DNA of 13,374 bases from Gammaproteobacteria bacterium (GCA_030618475.1 JAUXDG010000053.1:1-13374); one strand, 5' to 3'; positions 1 through 7,842 are shown, counted from the stretch's first letter. Translations and numbers: made by a program. The notes: generated by a model from the sequence alone, not told the origin.

Positions 1-239
1 GTTATAAACAGAAAAACGCTGACCAGCACCTCATGCAGGCTCAAGCCCTGTCGCAGCGAGAAATACAGGATAGAGCCAATAAGAATGCTGCCAATGCCGA
101 GCGTTGTCGCTTTGGTCGGTCCGTGCAGGCGGGTATAGATATCGGGCAGGCGCGCCAGGCCGATGGACCCCAGCAGCGCGAAGCCCGCGCCGAGCAGCAG
201 CAAAGCGGCGGTGAACCAATCCACAAGCGTCGCAATCAT
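1..239 (-). CDS. mnhG: Na+/H+ antiporter subunit G (MnhG/MrpG), partial
   Basis: Last visible gene of the antiporter operon. It is a small membrane subunit of the Mrp cation/proton antiporter in the inner membrane. The 79 visible codons begin MIATLVDWFTAALLLLGAGF and run on through GLARLPDIYTRLHGPTKATT, the family signature after the first membrane helix, into a second helix around residues 46-60. A third helix begins at the edge of the window. MnhG proteins are usually about 100-125 residues, so roughly a quarter to a third is missing beyond base 1. The ATG overlaps the mnhF stop as ATGA, which fixes the start and implies translational coupling. The track-length ORFs in other frames here are shadows. 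Family assignment is firm from motif and gene order; the C-terminus cannot be seen. Confidence 0.9.
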   Translation of the reverse strand, partial: MIATLVDWFTAALLLLGAGFALLGSIGLARLPDIYTRLHGPTKATTLGIGSILIGSILYFSLRQGLSLHEVLVSVFLFI

Positions 240-505
240 TCGATGATGTCCCCGCGCAGCAGAAATTTGGCCAGCGCCATGGTGCTCACGAAGCCGAGCA
301 GGGCGATCAGCAGCGCAGCCTCGAAGAAGTGAGGGTGCCCGATGTAAACGCCGTAAAGTACAATCATCCCCGCGGCGTTGATATACAGGGTGTCGAGGGC
401 GAGGATGCGGTCGGTGGCGTCAGGCCCGCGAAACAGCCGCCAGGCATTCAAAAGCAGCGCGATGCCGAGCAACGTCATGGCCGCCGGCACGACAATGTTC
501 AGCAT
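236..505 (-). CDS. mnhF: Na+/H+ antiporter subunit F (MnhF/MrpF)
   Basis: An 89-residue membrane subunit of the Mrp complex with three predicted helices: about residues 3-22, 36-54 and 60-80. The loop after helix 1 carries RGPDATDRILALDT (residues 26-39), the conserved MrpF signature; an aspartate at this point (Asp32 here) is known to matter for antiport in characterised homologues. It is of normal family length. It overlaps mnhE by 7 nt at its start and mnhG by 4 nt (ATGA) at its end, so it is almost certainly expressed only as part of the operon. Nothing unusual is seen in composition or in key residues. Confidence 0.95.
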   Translation of the reverse strand: MLNIVVPAAMTLLGIALLLNAWRLFRGPDATDRILALDTLYINAAGMIVLYGVYIGHPHFFEAALLIALLGFVSTMALAKFLLRGDIIE

Positions 506-996
506 GCGAATATCTCCCTGAGGGGGGCTTCATAGCGGCTCTTGATCTGCTGTACCAGCGCTTCTGTGTTATCCACGCTGAGTGCGTGCACCAGCAGGTA
601 GCCCTGTTCGGCATCGAGGTCTGCACAAACGGTACCGGGGGTTAACGAAATCACGCTGGCGAGCACGGTCATGGCGAAATCGCCCTCCAGGTCCAGCGGA
701 ACGCGCACGAAGGCGGGCTGCAGGTCGCTGCGCGGTCCGAGCACAACCCGTGCCACGGCGAAATTGGCGACAACTATGTCCCACAGTACGCGCCCCGCGA
801 AACGAAACACCAGGCCGGGGCGGGTCAGGTGGACAGGTTCCGGCCAGAAGCGTCTGGTAAACAGCGGGATGAGTATGCCAAGCAGGGCACCCAACAGCAG
901 CTGGCCCGCTGTGGCGCTGTTGTTCAGCAGCAGCCAGACCAGCAACAGCAACAGGCTGAGCAGCGGGTGTGGCAACCAGGTCGAGCCTCTGGACAT
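499..996 (-). CDS. mnhE: Na+/H+ antiporter subunit E (MnhE/MrpE)
   Basis: A 165-residue subunit of the Mrp cation/proton antiporter, matching the usual MnhE length. Hydrophobic helices lie near residues 11-26 and 31-44, with another around 60-84 containing the RVLWDIVVANFAVARVVLG stretch typical of the family. The C-terminal half is a cytoplasmic domain with SVISLTPGTVCADL (about residues 114-127), the diagnostic MnhE motif. The ATG shares one base with the mnhD stop (TGATG), so the start is well supported. MrpE is needed for full activity or assembly in several bacteria; that role here is taken from the family, not from this sequence. Confidence 0.95.
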   Translation of the reverse strand: MSRGSTWLPHPLLSLLLLLVWLLLNNSATAGQLLLGALLGILIPLFTRRFWPEPVHLTRPGLVFRFAGRVLWDIVVANFAVARVVLGPRSDLQPAFVRVPLDLEGDFAMTVLASVISLTPGTVCADLDAEQGYLLVHALSVDNTEALVQQIKSRYEAPLREIFAC

Positions 997-2519
997 CAGA
1001 AACCTCCTTTGCGGTGCGGGGAGGTGTTTACCATGACGGCATCGATGTAGGCCGAGCGGTCAGCCAGCTGTGCTGCGGTCGCCTGGGTAAAAGCTGTCGC
1101 CGTGCCACCGCCCAGCATGAGTATGGCGGTGCTGGACAGCAGCAGCGTCGTGGCGGCGGCTGGCAGCAGGCCGGAAGCTGTTTGCAGCACGGCTGTATCA
1201 CCGCTGCGCCAGAACAGTGCGCTGCCCGCCCGGCTCAGGGCGACCATCACCAACAGCCCGCTCAGCAGAATCACAGCGAACACCCAGCTCGCGGCCGTGT
1301 GCAGGAAGGCGCTCTGAAGGATATACAGTTTGGCGGCAAAGCCCGCCAGCGGCGGCAAGCCGGCAACACCCACGGCGCCGACAAAGAACAGGGTCCCCAG
1401 CAGCGCAGGCCGCGCGACGGCCTGTTCCCGGTCCAGCCTGGCCTGCGCCTCGCCGCGCTCACGGGCGATGAGGTCGGCGAGCAGGAACAGGCCACCACCG
1501 ACCAGGGTGCTGTTCAGCGCATAGTAGAGCGCCGCCGATGTGGCCGCCTCGGAGTCGAGCCCAAGCGTCAGAATCAGGGTGCCGGCGGAAAGCACCACCA
1601 GGTGCGCCAGCAGGCGGCGCAACTCGCGGCTGGCGAGCACCCCGAAGGTTGCAACCACCATCGTCAGCAGACCGACGGGCAGTAGCCAGGGCGTGAGCAG
1701 CGACGCCGCTTCGCCTGCGTCCGGGCCGAACACCAGGCCGTGCACGCGCAGAATGGCGTACACGCCCACCTTGGTCATGATGGCGAACAGCGCCGCTGCC
1801 GGTGCGCTGGCGGCGGCGTAGGCAGGCGGCAGCCAGAAACCCAGCGGGATCAGCGCCGCCTTGAGTGCGAACACCACCAGCAACAGAAGTCCGCCGGCGC
1901 GCAGCAGTCCGGCCTGCTCGCTGCTTGCCGCGGCCACTTTCACCGCCAGGTCGGCCAGGTTGAGGGTGCCGGTGGCCGCGTAGATGGCGCCGATAGCGAT
2001 CAGAAAGATGGCGGAGCCGACCAGATTGAGTACCACGATATGCAGGGCGGCACGCACGCGGGCTCTGCCACCACCGTGCAGCTGCAGGGCGTAAGACGCA
2101 ATGAGCAGGATCTCGAAGAACACAAACAGGTTGAACAGGTCGCCGGTGAGGAAGGCGCCGTTGATGCCGAGCAGTTGCATCTGGAACAGCACGTGGAAGC
2201 GCGGACCGAGCCTGTCGTCGCCGCTGATCGCATACAGCAGGCTGGCCAGTGCAAGCACCGCGGCGAGGCTGAGCATCAGCGCGCTGAGCCGGTCCACCAC
2301 CAGCACGATGCCGTAGGGGGCCGGCCAGTTGCCGCCATAGTAGACCAGCAGTTCACCCGCCGCGACGTGGGACAGCAGCAAAAGGGCCACCAGCAGCAGC
2401 GCAGCGGTGGCGATGAGGCCGATGCTGCGCTCGACAGCCTTGCCGGCGCGGCCGGCCAGCAGCAGCAGGGCACCTGCCAGCAACGGTATCAGCACCGGCA
2501 GCACCACCAGATGGTTCAT
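996..2519 (-). CDS. mnhD: Na+/H+ antiporter subunit D (MnhD/MrpD)
   Basis: A 507-residue, roughly 14-helix proton-translocating subunit related to complex I NuoM/NuoN. Visible family residues are the helix-5 glutamate in LFVFFEILLIASYAL (Glu136) and lysines in the central channel, Lys220 in FALKAALIPLGFWLP and Lys250 in AIMTKVGVYAILR. These match the residues known to carry protons in MrpD. The length is normal. The ATG overlaps the mnhC stop by 4 nt (ATGA) and the stop overlaps the mnhE start by 1 nt. With MnhA it is expected to form the antiport core, exchanging internal Na+ (or K+) for external H+. Ion specificity cannot be read from the sequence. Confidence 0.96.
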   Translation of the reverse strand: MNHLVVLPVLIPLLAGALLLLAGRAGKAVERSIGLIATAALLLVALLLLSHVAAGELLVYYGGNWPAPYGIVLVVDRLSALMLSLAAVLALASLLYAISGDDRLGPRFHVLFQMQLLGINGAFLTGDLFNLFVFFEILLIASYALQLHGGGRARVRAALHIVVLNLVGSAIFLIAIGAIYAATGTLNLADLAVKVAAASSEQAGLLRAGGLLLLVVFALKAALIPLGFWLPPAYAAASAPAAALFAIMTKVGVYAILRVHGLVFGPDAGEAASLLTPWLLPVGLLTMVVATFGVLASRELRRLLAHLVVLSAGTLILTLGLDSEAATSAALYYALNSTLVGGGLFLLADLIARERGEAQARLDREQAVARPALLGTLFFVGAVGVAGLPPLAGFAAKLYILQSAFLHTAASWVFAVILLSGLLVMVALSRAGSALFWRSGDTAVLQTASGLLPAAATTLLLSSTAILMLGGGTATAFTQATAAQLADRSAYIDAVMVNTSPHRKGGF

Positions 2520-2845
2520 GGCTTGTCACCCCCGTCCAGCTGGTCGTCGCCGAGTTCATGCAGGGCGCGCAGCGCGAGCACGACAAGAAAGGCCGTCATG
2601 GCGAAGCCGATGACGATGGCGGTGAGCACCAGGGCCTGCGGCAGCGGGTCGGGCAGCTGCGCAAGGCCGTGTTCGACCAGCGGGGCGCTTGCCAGCTGCA
2701 GTCTGCCGCTCGCGAACAGGAAGATATTGACGGCGTAGCCGAGCAGGGAAAGTCCGAGCAACACGGGAAAGATTCGGGCGCGCAGCAGCAGGTAGACGGC
2801 ACTCGCCGTCATGACGCCGATGAGAACCGACAGCAGGGCTTCCAT
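2516..2845 (-). CDS. mnhC: Na+/H+ antiporter subunit C (MnhC/MrpC)
   Basis: A 109-residue membrane subunit homologous to complex I NuoK. Three helices are visible at about residues 3-21, 27-47 and 70-97, with GLSLLGYAVNIFLFASG (about residues 32-48) and the QALVLTAIVIGFAMTAF signature of the third helix. The length is normal. Its ATG shares one base with the stop of the fused mnhAB gene and its stop overlaps the mnhD start by 4 nt. It bridges the large A and D subunits in known Mrp structures. The operon position between mnhAB and mnhD is the standard one. Confidence 0.95.
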   Translation of the reverse strand: MEALLSVLIGVMTASAVYLLLRARIFPVLLGLSLLGYAVNIFLFASGRLQLASAPLVEHGLAQLPDPLPQALVLTAIVIGFAMTAFLVVLALRALHELGDDQLDGGDKP

Positions 2846-5628
2846 CAGGCGGCATCCTCCTGCAGGCTGAGGCGGCCGATGCCGGCGAGGATGAGCAGTA
2901 CTGTGCCGACCACGGCGAGGTACACACCCAGGTCGAAGAGCATGGCGCTGGCAAGCTCGAACTCGCCGATCACCGGCAAGCTCACGTAGCTATAGGTGCT
3001 GGTGAGGAAAGGGTAGCCGAACAACCAGCTGCCCAGGCCCGTGAGCAGCGCAATGAGGACACCGGCACCGATCAGGCCGAGGTGGTCCCAGGGTAATCGC
3101 GTGCGGGTCACACGACTGCCCTCGGCGATGTATTGCAGAATCAGCGCGACACCGGTGACCAGGCCGGCGATGAATCCGCCGCCCGGTTCGTTGTGACCGC
3201 GCAGGAACAGGAAGGCGGAGACCAGCAAGGCGATGGGCAGCAGCAGCTTCGACACCGTGACCAGAATCAGCGGATGACGGTCGCTGGCCCAGGGCCGGCC
3301 CAGCCAGTCACGCCGCGGTCCGCGCAGCACCAGCCCGGTGATCATGGCGAGGATGCCGATCGCAGCGATAGCGAGCACGCTGATCTCTCCCAGGGTGTCC
3401 AGGCCGCGGAAGTCGACCAGTATCACGTTCACCACGTTGGTGCCGCCACCCGCTGGCTTGCTCTCGGCGAGGTAGAAGGAAGAGATGCTGTCCGCCGGCC
3501 GGGTGAGCATGGCGTAGCACAGAGCCGCTACACCAGAGCCAGCCAGCACGCCGAGCGCCGCATCGCGGCTGCGCAGGGCCAGGCTGGACTCGGCGGGCCG
3601 CACCTGGGGCAGGAAATACATCGCCAGCAGGATCAGAATCACAGTGGCGATCTCGACCAGTAACTGGGTGAGCGCCAGGTCCGGCGCCGAGAAGCGCGCG
3701 AACAGCAGCGACGTCATCAAGCCCACCAGCCCGAGCATCAGCACGGCCACCAGGCGGTTGCGGTGCATGAGCGCCGTGGCCAGCGCCCCGGCGCCGAGCA
3801 GCAGCCCGCCAATCAGGGCGCCGGGACCGGGCGGGGCAGGTGCAGCGCTGCCGGCCAGCGGCTGGCCCCAGAGACCCACCACACCCACGGCCAGGGCGCT
3901 CACCACCAGCGCGAAGCTGTAGCGGCGCAGACTGCGGTTGTCCAGCGCAGCATCGAGCCGGCGGCCAAGCTCGAACAGCAGCGCTATCAGGCGCTCGGCC
4001 AGGACTTTGCCGCTCAAGCTCAGGGGAACACGATCATGGGCGGCGAACACCCACTGGCGGCCGGCGTAGAGGGCGGCGCCACCGCCCAGCGCCACCAGGC
4101 TCATGATGAAGGGCGTCGTGAAGCCGTGCCAGATGCTGAGGCTGAAATCGGGCAGCGGTTGCTGCAGGACAGCCGCGGCCGCCACTTCAAGCAGGGGGCG
4201 CACGGTGATGTCCGGCAGGGTGCCGACGGCCACGCACAGTACCACCAGCACCTCGACTGGAACCTTCATCCAGCGCGGCGGCTCGTGTGGCGTGCGGGGT
4301 AGATCCCGGGGCTCGCCGTTGAAAAAGACGTCATGAATGAAACGCAGCGAATAGGCGACGGCGAACACCCCGGCGAGGGTGGCCGCCCAGGGAAACAGCC
4401 AGTGCCACTCCGCCTCGCTGAGCCACCTGAGACCGAGCGTCTCGCTGAAGAACATCTCCTTGGACAGAAAACCGTTGAGTAACGGCACACCCGCCATCGC
4501 CGCTGCGGCCACCATCGCCAGCAGTGCGGTGTAGGGCATGTACTTGAACAGGCCGTTGATCCGGCGCATGTCACGGCTTCCGGTCTCATGATCGATGATG
4601 CCGGCGGCCATGAACAGGGACGCCTTGAACACCGCGTGGTTGAGGATATGGAAAATGGCGGCGATCTCCCCGAGCGGGGTGCCCAGTCCGAACAGCAGTG
4701 TGATGAGGCCCAGGTGACTGATGGTTGAGTAGGCCAGCAGGCCCTTGATGTCGTGCTGGAACAGCGCGAAATAGGCGCCGAGCAGCAGGGTCGCGAGGCC
4801 CATGCCGCTGACGCTGTAGAACCACAGCTCTGTACCCGCCAGTACCGGGAAAAATCTGCCGAGCAGGAAGATGCCGGCTTTGACCATAGTCGCTGAGTGC
4901 AGATAGGCGCTTACCGGGGTGGGCGCCGCCATGGCGTGCGGCAGCCAGAAGTGGAACGGAAACTGTGCCGACTTGGTCGCCACGCCGAGCAGAAAGAGCA
5001 CCAGAATGACAGGATAAAGCCGGTGATTCTCGATCGTCTGGCCGCTCTCGAGCACCACGGAGAGTTCGTAGCTGCCGACCACCTGGCCCATCAGGATCAC
5101 CGCGGCCAGCAGTGCGAAGCCGCCAGCGCCGGTGACGGCCAGTGCCAGCCGCGCACCCTGGCGTGCCGCCGCGTCGCGTTGCCGAAAACCGATGAGGAGG
5201 AAAGACGTCAGGCTGGTCAGTTCCCAGAACAGCAGCATCTGCAGCAGGTTTTCCGACAGTACCAGCCCGAGCATGGCACCCATGAATAACAACAGGTAGG
5301 CGTAGAAACGCGGGCCGCCCTCCGCGGCGGACAGATAGTAACGCGCGTAGATCACGACCAGCAGGCCGATGCCGAGAATGAGCTGGGCGAACAGCAGACC
5401 CAGCCCGTCGAGGCGGAAGGCCAGTGACAGGCCGATCGCCGCTATCCACTCCCGGCGCTCAATCAGCAGTTCACCGTTGTAAACCGCTAATCCCTGGGTA
5501 AGCAGCAGGCTGAGGCCCAGCACCACGGTCAGACCGGCGAGCCAGGCGGGCTGCAGACGCAGTCGCGAGGCCATACAGGAGACCAGCAGGGCGCCTGCAA
5601 AGGGCACGCAGACGAGCAGCACTAACAT
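2845..5628 (-). CDS. mnhA: Fused Na+/H+ antiporter subunits A and B (MnhAB)
   Basis: First gene of the operon, 927 residues. The N-terminal part is the NuoL-like antiporter subunit, with the helix-5 glutamate in MLLFWELTSL (Glu136), Lys219 and the following FHFWLPHAM, and Lys250 in SATMVKAGIF. The middle C-terminal region (about 601-780) has the DUF4040/NuoJ-like helices, including APDLALTQLLVEIA and a helix with LGEISVLAI. Residues from about 785 to the end are a complete MnhB domain, with GHNEPGGGFIAGL at about 812-824. This one-polypeptide A+B layout and the six-gene order match group-2 Mrp operons such as rhizobial pha. The 316 nt upstream are repeat-rich and show no convincing promoter. 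The ATG at 5628 is the first in frame before the first membrane helix; its ribosome site is weak. Confidence 0.95.
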   Translation of the reverse strand: MLVLLVCVPFAGALLVSCMASRLRLQPAWLAGLTVVLGLSLLLTQGLAVYNGELLIERREWIAAIGLSLAFRLDGLGLLFAQLILGIGLLVVIYARYYLSAAEGGPRFYAYLLLFMGAMLGLVLSENLLQMLLFWELTSLTSFLLIGFRQRDAAARQGARLALAVTGAGGFALLAAVILMGQVVGSYELSVVLESGQTIENHRLYPVILVLFLLGVATKSAQFPFHFWLPHAMAAPTPVSAYLHSATMVKAGIFLLGRFFPVLAGTELWFYSVSGMGLATLLLGAYFALFQHDIKGLLAYSTISHLGLITLLFGLGTPLGEIAAIFHILNHAVFKASLFMAAGIIDHETGSRDMRRINGLFKYMPYTALLAMVAAAAMAGVPLLNGFLSKEMFFSETLGLRWLSEAEWHWLFPWAATLAGVFAVAYSLRFIHDVFFNGEPRDLPRTPHEPPRWMKVPVEVLVVLCVAVGTLPDITVRPLLEVAAAAVLQQPLPDFSLSIWHGFTTPFIMSLVALGGGAALYAGRQWVFAAHDRVPLSLSGKVLAERLIALLFELGRRLDAALDNRSLRRYSFALVVSALAVGVVGLWGQPLAGSAAPAPPGPGALIGGLLLGAGALATALMHRNRLVAVLMLGLVGLMTSLLFARFSAPDLALTQLLVEIATVILILLAMYFLPQVRPAESSLALRSRDAALGVLAGSGVAALCYAMLTRPADSISSFYLAESKPAGGGTNVVNVILVDFRGLDTLGEISVLAIAAIGILAMITGLVLRGPRRDWLGRPWASDRHPLILVTVSKLLLPIALLVSAFLFLRGHNEPGGGFIAGLVTGVALILQYIAEGSRVTRTRLPWDHLGLIGAGVLIALLTGLGSWLFGYPFLTSTYSYVSLPVIGEFELASAMLFDLGVYLAVVGTVLLILAGIGRLSLQEDAA

Positions 5629-5725
5629 CAGCGCACTGAACCTACCGGGTTGGTGTCGACGGCGAAACTGTCCAATGAGCGAATCTTCAAGCTGTGCCGA
5701 CTCCCCTGAGCTGGATTTCTTGCAA

Positions 5726-5898
5726 CCTTAACCACATGCCCCAGGGCAGAAGGTGAGGAATGGGACATTCCGAGAGGCTCCTCTGGAGGACCCTCTCCCC
5801 CAGAGGACCCTCTCTCGCCTATCGGCGATTCACCTTGTACCCCAGGGCACCCTCTCTTGCTGCGCAATTCACCTTGTCTTGCTACGCAATTCACCTTG
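5726..5898. repeat. Degenerate intergenic repeat block (family B)
   Basis: The 316-nt gap between mnhAB and htpX (5629-5944) contains no credible gene. It holds a 24-nt segment at 5726-5749 that recurs exactly at 7751-7774. It also has several imperfect copies of a unit reading roughly CCCTCTCTTGCTNCG followed by CAATTCACCTTG, at about 5809-5838, 5850-5877 and 5878-5899, the last lacking its left half. The fuller unit also recurs at 7778-7804 before hemH. Short GAGGACCCTCTC motifs at 5786-5815 look like further decayed pieces. Bases 5899-5920 (AGGACACAAAGGTCACTAAG) may be another repeat fragment. Function is unknown; this looks like a dispersed noncoding repeat family. Confidence 0.7.
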
Positions 5899-5944
5899 AA
5901 GGACACAAAGGTCACTAAGGAACAAGTGGTTAGCTGAAACTGCC

Positions 5945-6829
5945 TTATTGCGCTGACCGCAGTGCCGCGATGCGCTGTTCCAGCGGCGGATGGCTCATGA
6001 ACAGCTTTTTGACGCCGGCACCCAGGCCACCGGATATTCCGAAGGCGGCAAACTCACCTGGCAGATCCTTGGGTTCATGGGCCCGCTGCAAGGCCTGCAA
6101 GGCACCGATCATCTTGTCGCGGCCGGCCAGCGAGGCGCCACCGGCATCGGCCCGGAACTCGCGATGGCGCGAGAACCACATAGTGATCATGCTGGCGAGA
6201 ATGGAGAGGAAGATCTGGGCGACAATGGAGGTAATGAAATAGGCCGGCCCGTAACCACGCTCGGTCTTGAACACCACCCGGTCCACCACATGACCGATGA
6301 TGCGGGAGAGAAAAATCACGAAGGTATTCACCACGCCCTGCAGCAGGCCCATGGTGATCATGTCGCCATTACTGACGTGGCTGATTTCATGCCCGAGCAC
6401 CGCCTCGACCTCGTCGGCGTTCATGCTCTGCAGCAGTCCGCTGCTGACGGCTACCAGCGCATGGTTGCGACGCATGCCGGTGGCAAAGGCGTTTGGGTCC
6501 GGTGACTGGAAAATACCGACTTCCGGCATGTCGATCCCGGCCCGCTGTGCCTGGCGCCTGACCGTTTCCACCAGCCACTTTTCGCTACTGTTGCCGGGCC
6601 GCTCGATAATCTGTACGCCCATGGAACGTTTGGCCATGAATTTGGATATGGCAAGAGAAATAAATGATCCGCCAAATCCGATCACGGCCGACATCACCAG
6701 TAGCGCCTGCAGGTTGAGGTCCACACCGTTCTCGGCCAGGATGCCCTCGATACCCAGCACCTGGAACACCACACTGATCAGTACCAGTACGGCCGCATTG
6801 GTGGCCAGAAACAATAAAATTCGCATCAT
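5945..6829 (-). CDS. htpX: Membrane-bound zinc protease HtpX
   Basis: A 294-residue inner-membrane metalloprotease (peptidase family M48B) that degrades misfolded membrane proteins. It starts MMRILLFLATNAAVLVL, as in E. coli HtpX (293 residues). Helices lie near residues 4-22 and 41-61. The zinc site is HEISH at residues 147-151 (His147, Glu148, His151), with the third-ligand glutamate in REFRAD (Glu224). Two further helices lie around 166-182 and 197-218. The open frame extends 31 codons further upstream, but the ATG at 6829 fits the family start and has AGG eight bases before it, so the longer form is rejected. It lies on the same strand as the antiporter genes, 316 nt upstream of them, and is divergent from the aspartic protease gene. 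Regulation is not evident beyond a possible extended -10. Confidence 0.96.
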   Translation of the reverse strand: MMRILLFLATNAAVLVLISVVFQVLGIEGILAENGVDLNLQALLVMSAVIGFGGSFISLAISKFMAKRSMGVQIIERPGNSSEKWLVETVRRQAQRAGIDMPEVGIFQSPDPNAFATGMRRNHALVAVSSGLLQSMNADEVEAVLGHEISHVSNGDMITMGLLQGVVNTFVIFLSRIIGHVVDRVVFKTERGYGPAYFITSIVAQIFLSILASMITMWFSRHREFRADAGGASLAGRDKMIGALQALQRAHEPKDLPGEFAAFGISGGLGAGVKKLFMSHPPLEQRIAALRSAQ

Positions 6830-6901
6830 GTTGTTTACCTTTGTGATCCTTGAGTCAGCTCTGTTTAATGCATTCCTGTCATTTCGAGCACAATAAACAA
6901 T

Positions 6902-6910
6902 TTTATACCA
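6902..6910 (-). promoter_or_regulatory. Possible extended -10 promoter of htpX
   Basis: Read on the minus strand the bases are TGG followed by TATAAA, an extended -10 (TGn plus hexamer), about 73-80 bases before the htpX ATG. No good -35 hexamer lies at 16-18 nt spacing, which extended -10 promoters can tolerate. The predicted transcript start is near 6895. No heat-shock sigma consensus was recognised. Confidence 0.35.
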
Positions 6911-6952
6911 CATTAATAACAATTATTGCGTTGCTGCCGCGGCTCCCAGCAG

Positions 6953-7079
6953 TCCCGCCTCCGACCGAACAGCGTTGAATTTAACCACGGAATACACGGA
7001 AATATAGGATAAAGATTTTCGGCGCCTTCTGTGCTTTCCGTGGCTGTTTACACGACATTAGCTTAAGCAGGCGCCATTT
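6953..7079. repeat. Dispersed palindromic repeat, copy 1 (family A)
   Basis: A repeat of about 125 bp in the htpX/aspartic-protease spacer that recurs at 10390-10507. Shared blocks are a left flank with GAACAGCG, the core CCACGGAATACACGGAAAT, and a right flank with CATTAGCTTAA. The core is an imperfect inverted repeat: 6985-6997 pairs with 7031-7043 around an AT-rich centre, so it could form a hairpin on either strand. No reading frame inside it looks coding. It resembles REP/MITE-type noncoding elements; no target-site duplication was recognised. Confidence 0.75.
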
Positions 7080-7131
7080 CTGTGAGACGGATCAGGGGCC
7101 TGAACGAGACAGCTCAAGCTAATGATAGCGC

Positions 7132-7160
7132 TTGTCACGCCGGATTCTGTCAGGTATAAG
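7132..7160 (+). promoter_or_regulatory. Sigma70-type promoter of the aspartic protease gene
   Basis: TTGTCA at 7132-7137 and TATAAG at 7155-7160 are separated by exactly 17 nt, each one mismatch from consensus. The predicted transcript start is about 7167, only 3-5 nt before the ATG at 7171, so the message would be leaderless or nearly so. The TTG of this -35 could be mistaken for a start codon. Confidence 0.6.
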
Positions 7161-7170
7161 CTTATTAATT

Positions 7171-7722
7171 ATGACGAAATGCCTGTTCGTAGTCATGAGC
7201 GCCATGCTTGTTTTGGCGCTTGTATCTCCAGCCTCTGCGCAGGAATTCGGGACGATCATTCCCATGCGCGAAAAAGGTTCAGCGACCTATTACGTCACGA
7301 CTGAGATCCTCGGGCTGGGTGCGGTGGATTTAATGGTTGATACCGGCTCCAGCTACACCACCATCAATGAAGAAACTCTCGCTGTTCTGATACAACAGCA
7401 ACGCGCCGATTACGTCAGTGATCTGGAGGGGATGCTGGCGGACGGCACCCGCTTGATGCTGCCGATCTACTCTATCCACAGTATAAATATCGGTGGTCAG
7501 TGCCCCTTACGGGATATCGAGGTCGCCGTGTTTCCCGGTAATACGCGACAGATCCTCGGGCTCAGCACTTTGCGTCAGGCCTCTCCATTTATATTTTCCA
7601 TGGATCCTCCACAACTGGCTCTGAGTCACTGCATCGGCGGCATCAATGGCCAGGCAGAGGTAGTCATGCCTTCGGAACCGGCGGAGGCCGTCAGTCAGGA
7701 CAGCCTGGCGTCTCCTTCCTGA
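7171..7722 (+). CDS. Exported retropepsin-like aspartic protease
   Basis: A 183-residue protein with a signal peptide, MTKCLFVVMSAMLVLALVS, ending PASA before QEF (cleavage expected after residue 23). The mature part is a single clan AA aspartic protease domain: catalytic VDTGSS at 57-62 (Asp58), followed by VAVFPGNTRQILGLSTLRQA at about 118-137, the family's second conserved strand-turn. One such domain usually works as a dimer. Cys111 and Cys154 could form a disulfide in the periplasm. The tail after about 160 is low in structure. The frame also opens at a TTG at 7132, but that triplet is the -35 hexamer, so ATG 7171 is chosen although no Shine-Dalgarno precedes it. The substrate is unknown. 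It is followed by repeat DNA and then hemH. Confidence 0.82.
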   Translation: MTKCLFVVMSAMLVLALVSPASAQEFGTIIPMREKGSATYYVTTEILGLGAVDLMVDTGSSYTTINEETLAVLIQQQRADYVSDLEGMLADGTRLMLPIYSIHSINIGGQCPLRDIEVAVFPGNTRQILGLSTLRQASPFIFSMDPPQLALSHCIGGINGQAEVVMPSEPAEAVSQDSLASPS

Positions 7723-7750
7723 AGGTCTCCCGCTAACCTGGAGTTACCGA

Positions 7751-7804
7751 CCTTAACCACATGCCCCAGGGCAGGGCCCTCTCTTGCTATGCAATTCACC
7801 TTGT
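7751..7804. repeat. Intergenic repeat, family B, single copy before hemH
   Basis: Bases 7751-7774 repeat 5726-5749 exactly, and 7778-7804 match the unit at 5850-5877 except for one or two bases. Here the two parts are directly joined, which suggests that this is the basic arrangement of the element and that the block before mnhAB is an expanded or rearranged form. It fills most of the 120-nt gap ahead of hemH and may separate it from the protease gene. Confidence 0.7.
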
Positions 7805-7842
7805 GAGAAATCCGGGCTGATAAAACGATAGGATGGCAGACA

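Noticed and set aside
996..2738. Long plus-strand frames opposite mnhD and mnhC (for example 1740-2738 and 969-1685).
   Set aside because: They are Gln/Arg/Ala-rich antisense shadows of GC-rich membrane protein genes, with no conserved motifs.
5726..5898. The repeat block before mnhAB as a CRISPR array.
   Set aside because: The units are degenerate, unevenly spaced and partly directly abutting, with no unique spacers of constant length and no cas genes.
5628..5915. A 95-codon minus-strand frame whose stop overlaps the mnhAB start as TGATG, like the other operon junctions.
   Set aside because: Nearly the whole frame consists of the degenerate family B repeat units, its protein is a low-complexity series of Gly, Glu and Ser pieces, and there is no ribosome site. 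The TGATG overlap is most likely chance.
6830..6922. A 31-residue N-terminal extension of HtpX.
   Set aside because: HtpX proteins begin with M(M)RI and the first helix, and the ATG at 6829 has its own ribosome site. The extension also covers the possible promoter.
7132..7170. TTG at 7132 as the start of the aspartic protease.
   Set aside because: This triplet is the -35 hexamer of a well-spaced promoter. A start there would lie upstream of the predicted transcript, and the extra residues weaken the signal peptide.
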